Shown here: one piece after another, positions 1 to 11,669 of the stretch | Layout: each line of letters starts with the position of its first letter | How positions within the stretch are numbered: position 1 is the stretch's first letter | From: Mesoplasma tabanidae | Lineage (GTDB): Bacteria; Bacillota_I; Bacilli_A; Mycoplasmatales; Mycoplasmataceae | DNA: 64,000 nt | Direction of reading: 5' to 3' | Assembly (NCBI RefSeq): GCF_002804025.1 | Contig: NZ_CP024969.1 | Span: 620,001 to 684,000, forward strand | Notes under the pieces: generated by a model | Told to the model about the DNA's origin: nothing | Databases searched by the model: none | What the model saw: only the letters and a program-made list of their open reading frames with translations | Program-made: the position numbers and the translations under genes

Positions 1-1035
1 ACCTGTTAAGTTAGAAACTAATCCATTGATTAATCCCCCAACAAATGCTGAAATAATAACTGCTGGTATAAACATCGCAACTAAGAAGAAATTAAATTTA
101 AAGATTTCTAAACTATAAATTTTTCACCCTAAATTGTTATCTGCTTTATCTTGTAATGCTTTATGGTAAGCAATTGAGTATTTTGAACCTGTTGCACAGT
201 ATTCATATCCACGTTTTAAGTCAAAGAATAATTCATCTCCACGACCATTAATTGAACGTCTTCTTTCTTTTTCATACATTTCTTTGATAGATTCTGTAAC
301 AACTCCTGCTGCTTCAGCAAAAACTGTTACATCTCCTTCTTTGATAAGTACTGAACAAATTTCATCCATCATAATGTTTAAGAATTCTGGTTTGAATGCC
401 AATCCTGAATATGCTGCATAATCAGCTTTAACTGCTTCAAAGTTTCCTTCTGCTAATTTAGCTTGTAATGCTTCTGTAAATGAAATTGTTTTTTGGTAGT
501 TGTATAAAACATTTGATTGACGGTTTTTCATGTATGATTTCATTCCAATAACTGTTCCAAATAATAATTGTTTTGTTAATGGTACGAACATTGCAAATAC
601 TCCCCCAACTAAAATCATTTTGAATGGATCCAATAATGTTTTTAGTAATGAGTTGGCTGCCATAAATCCTGATAATACATATTTTTCATTTGTCAATGCT
701 GTTAACTTTTGAATAAATTCAACATTACCTAGTGCTGATGGAGAAATCACATCTAACATTTTTGAAGGTGGTGTTACAGCATTTCCTTGTGCTGAAATGA
801 AATCTGCAAATCCATTAACTTTCATTCATCCAACTAAAGAAATTGAATCTGTAAAACCTAATTTATTATTTGCAATGTAATCAAGAATTTCGGTTACTTT
901 TGTATTTCAAACTGATGAACCTAATTGAGCTGCATCAATGTTATAAATAGCAACTGAATCAATTCAAGCTGAGTAACCAAAGTAAATAACTGCAACAACT
1001 AGTAATAAAATAACTAATCTAACTGTTTTTCTCAT
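1..1035 (-). CDS. Multi-pass membrane protein of unknown function, C-terminus beyond window
   Basis: The frame opens with MRKTVRLVILLLVVAVIYFGY, an N-terminal signal-anchor-like helix, and runs with TGA-encoded Trp to the window edge, so at least 345 residues are present and the C-terminus is missing. A hydrophobic segment near residues 125-150 and another just before the window edge (KFNFFLVAMFIPAVIISAF) are probable membrane helices. Between them lies a soluble, charged, mostly helical stretch of roughly 150 residues. I do not recognise the family. A terminator hairpin separates it from leuS, so it is probably transcribed on its own. The start is the ATG at 1035 behind an AAGGAATAT ribosome binding site. 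Confidence 0.75.
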
Positions 1036-1072
1036 TTTCTATATTCCTTTCTTTTAACTAAAATATTATAAC

Positions 1073-1100
1073 AAAAAAAATCAGTGTCAATACTGATTTT
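1073..1100 (-). terminator. Intrinsic terminator of leuS
   Basis: Perfect 9-bp stem (AAAATCAGT/ACTGATTTT, 6-nt loop) followed on the minus strand by a run of T, directly after the leuS stop codon. Confidence 0.85.
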
Positions 1101-1116
1101 ATGTTTTTTTGTACCC

Positions 1117-3522
1117 TTATTTAATTACAATGTTAACAATTCTATCAACAACAGCAATCTCTTTAATAATTTCTTTATCCTTAATATAGCTAATAATATT
1201 CTCATGTTTCTTAGCTAATTCTAATAATTTATCTTTAATAGTTCCTTTTTCTACTTCAATAGTAGCTCTTAATTTACCATTAATTTGTAAAGCAATAACA
1301 ACTGTATTTGACACTAATTTACTTGGATCAAATACTGGTCAAACTTGTTTTGTGATTGAAGGAGCATGTCCTAGTTTTTCTCATAACTCTTCTCCAATGA
1401 ATGGAGCATAGATACTTAACATTTTTACAAACCCTTCAATGTATGGACGATAAACTGGTCCTTCATGTTTATAAACTGCATTAACAAAAATCATTAATTG
1501 TGATATTGCTGTATTAAATTTCAATGCTTCAATCATTTCGCTTACATTTTTAACTACATCATTATAAACAAAGTCTAGTTTAGCATCATTGACATCAGTT
1601 AATTCAATTGATACAACCATTCTATAAGCTCTATGAATTCATTTTAAAGCTGAATCTAATCCATCTTCGCTTCAAGGTAAAGATGCATCTAATGGTCCCA
1701 TAAACATTTCATATAATCTCAAACTATCTGCACCATGTGTTGAAACTATATCATCAGGGTTAATTACATTTCCTCATGACTTAGACATTTTTCTACCATC
1801 TGGTCCTAAAATCATTCCTTGATTAAATAATTGCTTAAATGGTTCTTTGACTGAAGTAATTCCTAAATCAAATAATACATAGTTTCAAAACCTTGCATAT
1901 AGTAAATGACCAACAGCATGTTCTTGTCCACCAACATATAAATCAACTGGCATTCATTTTTCAAAACGTTTTTTAGCTTCTTCACTATCAATATTAATAA
2001 ATTCATTTTCTCCATCAGCTAAAATGTAAGCTAAATAGTATCAACTTGAACCTGCTGATTGAGGCATTGTGTTTGTTTCTCTTCTGTATTTAACTCCATT
2101 GATTTCAACATTAACTCATTTTTCTACATTGGCTAATGGAGATTCTCCAGTACCGCTTGGTTTAATGTTTGTTATTCTTGGAAGTTTTACTGGTAGATCT
2201 TCAATTAAAGTAATTTCTTGATTTGGCCCATATAAGACTGGGAATGGCTCACCATAAAACCTTTGACGAGAGAACAATCAATCTCTTAATTTATAGTTTG
2301 TTTGTTCTCTTCCTCAACCTTGTTCAACAGCAATTTTTGTCATTGCTTGAATAGCTTGTTTTTTATTCATTCCGTTTAGAATATCTGAATTGATGATGTT
2401 TCCTTCTCCAACAAAAGCTTTTTCATTAGTTTTACTTTCAATTACAAATTTTTTATCTAAATTAAATTTAGTTGCAAAGTCTCAATCTCTTTTATCATGG
2501 GCAGGCACAGCCATAACAGCACCAGTACCATAATTAGCTAAGACATAATCACTAACCCAAACTTGAACTAACTCACCCGTATGTGGGTTAGTTGCATAGC
2601 TTCCTGTGAATACTCCAGTTTTTGGTTTTGACTCATCTTTACGATCAATTTCTGATTTGTTTTTTGCTAATTCAATATAAGCCTGTACATCATTTAAATG
2701 TTCAGTTATTGTGATGTTTAATACTTGTTCATGTTCTGGAGCTAAAACAATATAACTAACTCCATAGATAGTATCAATTCTAGTTGTAAAGACTGGAACT
2801 TTAATATTATTAACTAAAAAGTCTAATTCAACTCCAGTTGATTTACCAATTCAGTTTCTTTGTAAGTCCTTGATTGAACTATTTCATTCTAATTCCTCTA
2901 ATCCCTCTAATAAACGATCAGCATATTCTGTAATCTTTAAAACTCATTGACGCATCTTACGTTTAGTCACTGGGTGCTCTCCACGTTCACTAACCATCAA
3001 TCCATCTTTTTCAATGATTTCATCATTAGCTAATACTGTTCCTAATTCTTGACATCAGTTAACTTCAACGTCACGGTTTTCTGCTAAACCCTTTTTATAT
3101 AGTTGATTAAATATTCATTGTGTTATTTTGTAATAGTTAGGATTAGCTGTTGATATTTCTTTATCAAAATCATAACTAAATCCCATCATTTTTAATTGGC
3201 GTTTAAATGTTTTAATATTTTCTAAAGTGAAATCGATTGGATCATTACCTGTTTTTAATGCATATTGTTCTGCTGGTAGTCCAAATGCATCTCAACCCAT
3301 TGGGTGTAAAACATCATATCCATTCATTCTTTTATAACGAGAGAAAACATCAGTTGCAGTATATCCCTTAACATGACCAACATGAATACCAGCTCCACTT
3401 GGGTATGGGAACATATCTAATACATAAGATTTTTTATCAGATGTATTAGTTGTTTTATTTGTATTATTTTCTTCTCAATATTTTTTTCATTTTTTCTCAA
3501 TCGCTTTATGTGAAAATTCCAT
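1117..3522 (-). CDS. leuS: Leucyl-tRNA synthetase
   Basis: Class I aminoacyl-tRNA synthetase that charges tRNA-Leu in the cytoplasm. The 801-residue frame reads through many TGA (Trp) codons. The N-terminus has the HIGH-type motif ([16 protein letters not shown], about residues 40-55) and [12 protein letters not shown]. The KMSKS loop reads KMSKSWGN near residue 580. The C-terminus holds the LeuS-specific domain ending in [10 protein letters not shown]. Length is normal for bacterial LeuS (about 800). Start: ATG at 3522 with AAGGAG 9 nt upstream. It is monocistronic, bounded by terminators on both sides. Confidence 0.97.
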
Positions 3523-3569
3523 TTTAAACTCCTTGTAAATATAAACTATTATTAATTTTACTATTTTTA

Positions 3570-3606
3570 AAAAATAAAAAAAGTAATAATCAAATGATTA
3601 TTACTT
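3570..3606 (-). terminator. Intrinsic terminator of tRNA-Ile
   Basis: 11-bp stem (AAGTAATAATC/GATTATTACTT) with a 4-nt loop and a minus-strand T tract, 12 nt beyond the tRNA 3' end. Confidence 0.85.
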
Positions 3607-3617
3607 GTGATATCTAA

Positions 3618-3695
3618 TGGTCGGAATAATTGGACTTGAACCAACGACCTCTCCGTTATCAGCGGAGTGCTCTAACCAGCTGAGCTATATTCCGA
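3618..3695 (-). tRNA. tRNA-Ile (GAT)
   Basis: Complete cloverleaf read on the minus strand: acceptor TCGGAAT pairs with ATTCCGA, anticodon stem-loop CTCCG-CTGATAA-CGGAG gives anticodon GAT, T arm GTTCAAGTC. The 3' CCA is encoded. It lies between the rpsI terminator and its own terminator. Confidence 0.96.
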
Positions 3696-3744
3696 AAACA
3701 AAAATATTGTATTATTTTTACAATATTAAGTCAATAGAAAAATG

Positions 3745-3780
3745 AATAAAAAATAAAAAAGACAGCATAAGCCATCTTTT
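3745..3780 (-). terminator. Intrinsic terminator of rplM-rpsI
   Basis: 10-bp stem with two G-U pairs (AAAAGATGGC/GCTGTCTTTT on the minus strand), TTAT loop, then TTTTATTTTTTA. Confidence 0.85.
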
Positions 3781-3806
3781 GAATATATATTGCTGAAAAT
3801 ATATGT

Positions 3807-4202
3807 TTAACGTTTTGAGTATTGAGGTGCTCTACGTGCTCCACGAAGACCGTATTTTTTACGTTCTTTAATACGTGCATCACGTGTTAGTAACCCAACA
3901 GCTCTTAACCCTTTACGGTAATCTTCACTAGCTACTAATAATGCTCTAGCAATCCCTAAACGAGTTGCTCCAGCTTGACCAGTAAACCCTCCACCTTTAA
4001 CTGTAACAGTGATATCAAAATCTTTTTCTGTTCCAGTTGCTACAAGTGGTTGTTCTAAGTCTTGAACTAATGTTGGATATGGGAAGAATTCTAATGCAGG
4101 AACACCATTAACAATGATGTTTCCTTTTCCAGGAGTTAAGATAACTTGAGCTACAGAAGTTTTTCTTCTTCCAGTTCCTCTATAAATAACTTTTTCTGCC
4201 AT
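3807..4202 (-). CDS. rpsI: 30S ribosomal protein S9
   Basis: Small-subunit protein whose C-terminal tail reaches the P-site tRNA. The 131-residue frame begins [20 protein letters not shown], contains [20 protein letters not shown], and ends in RRAPQYSKR, the conserved basic S9 tail. Length is normal. Its ATG overlaps the rplM stop by one base, the usual rplM-rpsI translational coupling. It has no Trp codon. Confidence 0.97.
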   Translation of the reverse strand: MAEKVIYRGTGRRKTSVAQVILTPGKGNIIVNGVPALEFFPYPTLVQDLEQPLVATGTEKDFDITVTVKGGGFTGQAGATRLGIARALLVASEDYRKGLRAVGLLTRDARIKERKKYGLRGARRAPQYSKR

Positions 4203-4654
4203 TATTTGTTATCTCCTTTTTTTACGAATGTTAAAACTTCTGGTTTTTGAGCTGCGTAAGGGTGGTTTTCACCAACAAATACGTGTAATGCTCTAAATTG
4301 ATTTCTTCCTTGTACATTTTTTGGTAACATCAAACGAATTGAACGTTCTAAAATTTTAGTTGCGTCTAATTCTCTTTGAACTGCTACAGTTCTTCTTCTT
4401 AGTCCACCTGGGTGCATTGAGTGGTGGTAGTATGTTTTATCTGATTCTTTTTTACCAGTAAATAATACTTGCTCAGCGTTAATGATGATAACGTGATCAC
4501 CATTGTTCATGTGAGGTGTGAAGTCAACTTTATGTTTACCTCTTAAGATTCTAGCTACTTCTGTAGATAATCTCCCCACATTTTGTCCTGCTGCATCAAC
4601 GATATATCAATTCTTTTTGATATCTTTTGCAGCAATTAATGTTGTTTGTTTCAT
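4202..4654 (-). CDS. rplM: 50S ribosomal protein L13
   Basis: Early-assembling large-subunit protein, 150 residues. It begins [21 protein letters not shown]; the TGA at residue 16 is the conserved Trp, so the true start is upstream of the [11 protein letters not shown] segment. It contains [12 protein letters not shown] and ends in an L13-type tail. Start: ATG at 4654, ribosome binding site AGAGGAG. It is the first gene of the rplM-rpsI operon. Confidence 0.97.
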
Positions 4655-4719
4655 GTGCTTTTTCTCCTCTTATTTGACTTGTCCGGGGTCTTATAAATGT
4701 AGTAAGCAAAATTATTATA
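4655..4719 (-). promoter_or_regulatory. Promoter -10 and short leader of rplM
   Basis: TATAAT (4714-4719, minus strand) lies about 60 nt upstream of the rplM start. The leader between them carries an unusually GC-rich patch (AAGACCCCGGACAAGTC) for this AT-rich genome. Bacillus rplM has an L13-leader autoregulatory RNA, and this patch could be its equivalent. That is inference; I did not verify the fold. Confidence 0.4.
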
Positions 4720-4745
4720 ATACATTTGCTTTAAAATTTAAATTC

Positions 4746-5312
4746 CTAAATGAAATTTTTTATATATAAAGGTAAAATTTTTTCAATTTCATTAACTAAA
4801 GTAAACTTATTTTCTAATAAGTTAAATGTTTCAATATAATCTAACGATTCATTGTCTTGTTTAATTATAAAGCTTTTATAAGTGTTTTTAATCTCTTCTA
4901 ATTCTTCTAAATTAACTACTGTTTCTTTTATCAAAGCATTTTGCTTTTCATATACACCAATATAATATTTATTACCTCTGGCATCAAGAATAGAAATAGC
5001 TTTATCATTTGATGCTTGAAATGCTAAAGAATTTATTAAATATACCTTTATTTGATTATTTAATGTTTTTAATGTCTTAACTATTGTTAAACCAACTCTT
5101 ACTCCAGTATAACTTCCTGGGCCATTAGTTAAATAAAATTCTTTAATGTCTTTAATTTTTAAGTTATTTTTGCTTAATAACATAGTGATAGTAGATAAGG
5201 CTATATCACTAACTTTTTTAGTATCGTGCATTATTAAACTATCAATTACTTTTTCTTGATCTTTCAAAATTAAAATTAATTTTCAATTACATGTATCTAT
5301 AAATAATTTCAT
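4746..5312 (-). CDS. tsaB: tRNA t6A37 biosynthesis protein TsaB
   Basis: ASKHA-fold partner of TsaD in the TsaBDE complex that forms N6-threonylcarbamoyladenosine on ANN-decoding tRNAs. The 188-residue frame has the TsaB hallmarks LTNGPGSYTGVRVGLTIVKTL and the N-terminal MKLFIDTCN strand. Start: ATG at 5312; the TGA codon at residue 10 is Trp. It is shorter than E. coli TsaB (231), as is common in Mollicutes. Its ATG lies 1 nt past the tsaE stop, so the two are co-translated. Confidence 0.9.
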
Positions 5313-5313
5313 G

Positions 5314-5733
5314 TTAATAATTTCTTTCTATTTTAATTTCTCTAGTGTTTGCATCAATTACTGATATTTCAATTTTGATATTCTTAAATTGCTCAAAGTC
5401 ATAATTTAAATTTTTTCATCATTCAATGATATTAATGTTATTATCAAACTCTTCTAAAAACATTTCAATATCAGAATTTTTATCTAGTCTATAAGCATCC
5501 ATATGATTAATTATTTTATTTTCATTATTTTCATACTGATTTAGTATATTAAAGGTTGGTGATGTAACGTTTTGATCAACACCTAATGATTTAATTATTT
5601 GCTTAGTAAAAGTAGTTTTACCAGCACCAAGATCACCTGTTAGTAGTAAATAAATTTCAGTATTAACTAATTTTATTTCATTAGCAATTTTAATGGCTAG
5701 TTCTTTTGTTTCAATAATACTTTTGATAATCAT
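5314..5733 (-). CDS. tsaE: tRNA t6A37 biosynthesis ATPase TsaE
   Basis: P-loop ATPase needed to recycle the t6A complex. The 139-residue frame has Walker A GDLGAGKTTF, the conserved SPTFNILNQYE segment, and HMDAYRLD. Start chosen at MIIKSIIETKE (5733) because AGAGGTG lies 8 nt upstream; a longer in-frame start at 5751 has no good ribosome binding site. First gene of tsaE-tsaB. Confidence 0.93.
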
Positions 5734-5764
5734 TAAAATCACCTCTTTCATTATTTGATTATAT

Positions 5765-5790
5765 AAAAAAATACCTATTAAAGGTATTTA
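5765..5790 (-). terminator. Intrinsic terminator of the mgtA-like gene
   Basis: Stem AAATACCT/AGGTATTT followed by a minus-strand T7 run. It overlaps the stop codon of the P-type ATPase. Confidence 0.85.
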
Positions 5791-8448
5791 TAATCATTCT
5801 TTAAATTTTTTAATGTATAGTTTTTTTACTAACTGAGCAAGAAGTATATAACATCCAACAAATCCCAATGCTACAAATATGAATGATCAATGTGGTGTTG
5901 CCATTTGAACCAACTGGTTAACTGGTGTAAATGGTATTAATATAGCTGCTAAACAAATTATTATAGTTGCTATTAACATTGATAATGAACATTTTGATTG
6001 AATGAATGGTGTTTTTTCAGTTCTATAAACTTGCATAACTGCAGTTTGAGTCATTAATCCAACAACAAATCATGATGCATGAAATTGCATTGCGTCTGTG
6101 CTTCCTTTAGGAACACTTCCTTGGAATGGGACTAAATTGTACACAAATATTAAAACTAAGAATGTTGATATATCAAATATAGAACTAATAGGACCATTTA
6201 TAACAGCAAATCATATTATATTTTTTGTTGTGAACGGTCTTGGTTTTTGCAAGAACTCTTCATCTACATTATCAAATACTAATGCAAACATAACAAAGTC
6301 GTATAAAAGGTTTTGTAATAATAAATGTAATGCTAACATAGGTTCTTCTTTTGTTAAGAATAATGCAACAATAACAGATATAACATTACCAAAGTTTGAA
6401 GCAACAGTTACTTTAATATATTTAAGCATATTAGCTAAACTTTTACGTCCTTCAACAACAGCATTTTCAATTGCCATTAAAGACTCACCTGTTAAAATCA
6501 TGTCAGCTGCGTCTTGAGCAATATTTGATGCTTCACTAAATGAAATTGCTACATCAGATTCTCTAAGAACTGGTGCATCATTAATTCCATCTCCCATGAA
6601 ACCAACAGCATGTCCTTGTGCTTGTAAAGCAGCAATAATTGTTGACTTATGAATTGGAGATAATTTAACAAAAACGTTAGCTTCAACTACTGCTTTATTT
6701 AATTGCCTTTCATCCATTGCTTCAATTTCCGCACCTGAAAATAATTTTGTGATTTCAAAATCTACATTTTTACAAATTGCTCTTGTGATTATTTCATTAT
6801 CACCAGTAAGCACTTTTGTTGATATGCCTTTAGATGCTAAATTTTTAATTAACTTTTTAGAAGTCTTTTTAGGTCTATCAAAGAAAGTACCAAATCCATA
6901 GAAAATTAGTTCTTCTTCAACATCTTCATCTTGTAAAATATTGTGTGCTATACCAATTACACGATAACCCTCTAAATTTAATTCATGCGTTTTATTTAAT
7001 ATAATCTTCTTTTGTTTTGCATCTAGTTTTTCAATTTTTCCATTGATAGAAATTCTATTACATACTTTTAAAACTTCTTCAACTGCACCTTTTGTAAAAA
7101 TTTCTTTATCTTTTTTGCTTGTTAATATAACTGATAAAATTTTTCTTTCAAAATCAAATGGAATTTCTCATTCCTTTGTGTAATCTTCCACATCTGGTTT
7201 CTTAATTTTTGATGATAAAACAGCACTATCAATTGGATTTTGAAATCCTGATTGAAAATAACTATTTAAGTATAAAACATTTTCTAAGAATTCTGATTTT
7301 TCACCGTTAACCCCAGTTACTTTATTTAAACTAATTTCTCCACTTGTAATAGTTCCTGTTTTATCAGTACATAATATATCAATTGCTCCAATGTTTTGTA
7401 CTGAGTTTAAATTTTTAACAATTATTTCGCCATTTTTTTCAATTTGTTTATAACCTCTTGTTAAGTTTGAAGTTACAATGATTGGCAACATTTCTGGTGT
7501 TATACCTACAGCAATTGCTATCGTAAACATTGCGCCTTTTACTAAATCTCCTTGTTGTAAACCAGAGATTAATAAAACAGCAGGTATTACAGCAATCATA
7601 AATGCAATTAAATATAATGTAATTCTTTTAATTCCTTTTTCAAAAGAAGAACTCTTTCTTTTTTCTTTAACTTTATTATCAATTAAAGAAAAATAAGTCT
7701 TTTGTCCAGTTGCAACAACAATTGCCAAACCACTTCCTGACATAACTTCAGTTCCCATGTAACCTATATTTTGATAGCTTAAATGTGATTCAAATTCTAT
7801 ATCATTAGAATCTTTTTTTTGTACGGGGAAACTTTCACCTGTTAAAGATGACTGGTTAACGTATAAATTATTTGATCATAGAATCCTTACATCTGCAGGA
7901 ATAATATCTCCATTCACTAAATAAATAATGTCTCCTGGCACTAATTCATCATTTTCAATAGATTCAGCTTCTTTAATCATTCTAATTGAATTAGCATTAT
8001 CTATTGATTTGTAATTATATGCAATATTTCTAATAACTTTAGATGTCTTCTTATTTTCTGTTATCATTTTTTTAATAACTAAATGAGATCTAACTTCTTG
8101 AATGAATGCCATTGTTCCACTAGCTAGTATCATAATTAGCACAATAACAGCAGCCACTAATGAAAAAGTATTAGGCTCATCAATATATTCATAAAAGTTA
8201 AATGCGTCAATCACCATTAATATAATGTTAAATGGTGAAAAAAATGACTTAACAAAAACTAAAAATATATTAAATCTTGCTGGTTTTAATTCTTTTCCAC
8301 CAAATTTTTCTCTATTTATTTCAACTTGTTCGTCGTTTAAACCAAAACTATTTACTTCAAATTGTTTTAGTAATTTATTATTATCAGAGTCTACATAATT
8401 GATTAATTCAATTTTTGTATTATTGTTTAATTTCTTTAGTCTTTTCAT
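5788..8448 (-). CDS. mgtA: P-type ATPase, magnesium-importing (MgtA-like)
   Basis: Membrane P-type ATPase of the P3B (MgtA/MgtB) class, which imports Mg2+. The 886-residue frame has the cation-ATPase N-terminal region (FEVNSFGLNDEQVEINREKFGGKEL), the dephosphorylation loop LTGESFPV (about residue 210), the phosphorylated Asp in TDKTGTITSGE (Asp362), LTGDNE (about 547) and the hinge GDGINDAP (about 619-626). Helices around the MTIAIAVGITPEMLP segment match MgtA. Length matches (about 890-900). The ribosome binding site (AAGGAAA) is weak, and a short ORF with a much stronger site ends 38 nt upstream. Substrate is assigned by family resemblance; other cations are possible. Confidence 0.88.
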
Positions 8449-8486
8449 AAATTTTCCTTTTCTATGAATGCCTAAATACTAAAATT

Positions 8487-8567
8487 TTAACGATTAAAAA
8501 TTAGTGATTTAAAAGCACTCTCAATAAAATTTAATCCATTAAATAAACTCTGGGATGGAATACTCAT
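8487..8567 (-). CDS. Possible 26-codon leader peptide upstream of mgtA-like gene
   Basis: A short ORF starting MSIPSQSLFNGLNFIE with an excellent ribosome binding site (AAAGAGGTG, 7 nt before ATG) and a TAA stop 38 nt before the ATPase start. The peptide is amphipathic with Phe, Leu and Ile at regular spacing and ends in Arg. The site is stronger than that of the ATPase itself, which suggests translation matters. It could be a regulatory leader ORF or a tiny membrane-associated peptide. No family is recognised. Confidence 0.5.
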   Translation of the reverse strand: MSIPSQSLFNGLNFIESAFKSLIFNR

Positions 8568-8594
8568 AAAATCACCTCTTTCATTTCTTATAAG

Positions 8595-8600
8595 ATTATA
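8595..8600 (-). promoter_or_regulatory. Extended -10 promoter of leader ORF/mgtA
   Basis: TATAAT preceded by TGC (extended -10 form TGNTATAAT) about 30 nt upstream of the leader ORF, in a gene-free stretch. Nothing else is seen between 8568 and 8703. Confidence 0.6.
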
Positions 8601-8703
8601 GCATAAAAACTAAAATGCTTAAAAATGTTTAATTTTTCTATTCGCATATTAAAAACTATTCAAAGAAAATCATTTTCTATTTGAATAGTTAAATTATTAT
8701 TTG

Positions 8704-9642
8704 TTACTTAAGATTTTCAAAAGCTCAGTAATATGCTCCTCAAATACCTGCATCATTACCTAGTTTTGCAATTTCAATTTCCATATCTTCATAAAAAGAC
8801 TTTAAAGTATACTTTTTAAGATTATCAAAAATTATTTTGGTGATTTTTTCACCAAGATTTGAGGGCCCACCACCAATAATTATTTTGTCAACATCTAAAA
8901 CTGTTTGTAAATATCCAACAGCTTTTGATAAAGGAAGTAAGCATTCTTTAAAAATATTCATAATAACTGGATCATCATTATTAAATAGTTCAACAATATC
9001 AATTATTTTTATTGTTTTAAATTCTTTTCCAAATTTTGATTCAATGTAGTTTTTGTTGTCTGTTTTATTTAATTCACGTTCTATACCAGTTGCACTACTT
9101 CTAGCCTCTAAACAACCATAAACACCACATGAACAAAGCAATTCTTCATCAGCAAAACAACCACCATGTCCGCCTTCACTAGCATAACCTTTTTTGGTTC
9201 CTTCTCATAATTGTTTATTCAAAATTAAACCATGCCCTACTCCAGTACCCAAAGTAAAAAGCATCATTGACTCAGGAATACCTTTTTGTCCTTTTTTTCA
9301 TTCACCATATGTTGCTGCATTAGCATCATTTAAAATAAAAATTTTATCAAAACTAAATATTTTTTTAGCTTCATTTAAAAGTGGATAATTTCATCAGTTT
9401 AAATTGCCTGCAAAAACAATAGTTTCATTTTTCTTATCATACGCGCCAGGCACTGAAAAAGAAATTGCTTCAATGTTGATTCAGTTATAATTATTTTCTT
9501 TAAAATAAATATCTATCATTTTTTTTAGATTTTCAATTATTTCAAATTTTGGTGTTTCAATAAAAAATTTACACTTAATTTCAAAATTATCTATTAAAGC
9601 ACATTTAGCTGAATTTCCACCCAAATCAATATTTAATATCAT
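8704..9642 (-). CDS. ROK-family sugar kinase (glucokinase-like)
   Basis: Cytoplasmic sugar kinase of the ROK family. The 312-residue frame opens with the phosphate-binding motif MILNIDLGGNSAKCALI. It has NDANAATYGEW, LGTGVGHGLILN, the ROK zinc-site region EGGHGG followed by CSCGVYGCLEARSS, and ends NDAGIWGAYWAFENLK-like. It is the last gene after the trehalose-type PTS and GH13 hydrolase, which would release free glucose, so glucokinase is the natural role. Ribosome binding site AGGAG; start ATG at 9642. Confidence 0.87.
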
Positions 9643-9662
9643 TTTATTTCTCCTATACTTTT

Positions 9663-10016
9663 TTATAATATATGTCTTGTGCTTAAATATATTTTTCTGT
9701 ATGTATAAATACCATACATAAAGGCAAAAATATTTAATGTTAAGAGCTCAAGCACTATTAGAATAAACATTATCTTCATTGAACTTTCGTTTGAGTAGCT
9801 ACCATATATATCAATTTTAGATATAGCATATCAGCAATAAACTATACTTATTACTGTTTGAATAAATACTACACAAGCCAATATTCATCAAAAGGGAAAA
9901 GGTTTAGCGACGCCAATATAAATACAACTAATTATAAAAAGTAGAGTGGAAACAATAAAAACCGCAATGCTTGAGTTAAGAGAAAATTTTGCTTTTTCAC
10001 GGTCATTGTATCTCAT
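9663..10016 (-). CDS. Small membrane protein, unknown function
   Basis: A 117-residue frame starting MRYNDREKAKFSLNS with about three hydrophobic helices and a short basic C-terminus (YTYRKIYLSTRHIL). No family is recognised. It sits between the GH13 hydrolase (5-nt gap) and the ROK kinase, so it is probably co-transcribed with the trehalose-type operon. Trp codons are TGA or TGG, as elsewhere. Confidence 0.75.
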
Positions 10017-10021
10017 AGTTT

Positions 10022-11641
10022 TTATTTCCTTTCAACAGCTACTACTTGGTAAGGTTTTAAAGAATTAAAATCAAATTCATTATAATTGTTTAAAATTATT
10101 TTCCAATTGTTACAATCTAACTTTAATTTTATCAATTTATTTTCAGTTGTTCAGTTTGTTAATATAATTATTTCCTTATCTTTAAATGTTCTAGAATATG
10201 CATAATCTTGATTTTCAAAAAAGTTTATTTTTCCTTCATTAAAAACTTCATTATTTAATCTTAAACTTATAATTTTTTTATAAAAACTTAAAATTGATTT
10301 TTTATCGTTTAATTGTTGCTGAACATTAATTTTTTTATAGTTTTGATTAACAAATAAACTAATATTTTGCTTTTCTGAAAAACCTGCATTTAATTCGTCA
10401 CTTCATTGCATTACACTTCTTGCATTATCTCTTGATTTTATTCTTAAAATATCTAAAACTTCTTTTTTCGATTTTGTTTTTAACAAATCATTAGCATTGC
10501 CGATTGATTCAACATCTTTGAATTCACTAATCTTATTAAATTTTAAATTTGTCATTCCTATTTCTTCACCTTGATAAATGAATGGAACTCCACGCATTAA
10601 AGATGTGAAAGCAAAAATAGAAGTTGCACTTTCATATCAGTATTTATCAGTGTTTCCAAATCTAGAAACAGCTCTAGGTTGATCATGATTATTCATAAAT
10701 AATGCTAAAGTTGAGTTTTGAGATTGATAATATTCTTGTCATTCCTTTTGCAATTTTCAAAATAAACTTAAATCAGGTTTTACATTTGTTCATTTATCAT
10801 TATTTTCATAATCAACTTTTAAATGTAAAAAAGTAAAAACTGAATCAAGTTCATTATTTTCTAACTTTGCATACTTTGCTGATTTTTCTTTTGTTGTTGA
10901 TGACACTTCACCTACAGTAAATATTTGCTTGTCTTTGCCAAAAACTCTATTGTTCATTAAATTAAAATATTCTTCAACTTTACTTCCATCTGTGTAAAAT
11001 CTTCTTCCATCTCCTATTTGATCGTTTTCAAATAAACTAGGTTTGCTATAAAGATTACACACATCAAGTCTAAAACCACTTATACCTTTATTTTTTCAAA
11101 AATTTAATATACTAATGAGTTCTTCTCTAACTTCTGGATTTTCCCAATTTAAATCTGGCTGTTCTTTTGTAAATAAATGTAAATAATATTTATTTAAACT
11201 AGGAACATACTCTCAACTTAGACCTCCCATTTTGCTTTTTCAATTTGTTGGTTCTTTTCCATCGATAGGATCTTTAAAAATATAATAATTCATATATTTT
11301 TGATCTCCAGCTAATGCTTTTTGAAACCACTCATGTTTATTAGATGTATGATTAAATACTATATCTAATATAATTGTTAAGTTTCTTTTTTTTGCTTCTA
11401 ATATAAGCAATTCTACATCTTCGATACTACCAAAATTTTCGTTAATTTTGCAATAATCAGAAACATCATACCCACTATCTTTAAATGGTGATTTTGTAAA
11501 AGGAGATATTCATATTCTAGTTATACCTAAATTTTTTAAATAATCTAACTTGTTTATTATACCTTTGATATTTCCTTTACCTTTTTTCTGCCCATCAGAA
11601 AAAGTTAAAGGAAATATCTGATAAATTACTTCATTTCTCAT
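10022..11641 (-). CDS. treA: GH13 alpha-glucosidase, probably trehalose-6-phosphate hydrolase
   Basis: Cytoplasmic (beta/alpha)8 hydrolase of family GH13 (oligo-1,6-glucosidase/TreC subgroup). The 539-residue frame has IFPLTFSD, the ISPFTKSPFKDSGYDVSDY region, DIVFNHTS, the catalytic nucleophile in GFRLDV (Asp193), acid/base in TVGEVSS (Glu245), and NNHDQPR (Asp319). Length is typical (540-560). It lies downstream of a PTS IIBC permease, so a phosphorylated disaccharide is the likely substrate. Trehalose-6-P is the favoured guess from the neighbour; sucrose isomers or maltose-6-P are not excluded. Confidence 0.85.
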
Positions 11642-11669
11642 TTTTTCCCTTTTTCTATTTAATTTTATT

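Noticed and set aside
1117-3522. Fragmented leuS and other short consecutive frames read as pseudogenes
   Set aside because: The breaks are TGA codons at conserved Trp positions; with code 4 the genes are intact. Only the transposase OrfB has a TAA and a frameshift.
6098-6517. 139-codon plus-strand ORF
   Set aside because: Antisense of the mgtA-like coding region, which is secured by family motifs; no initiation signal.
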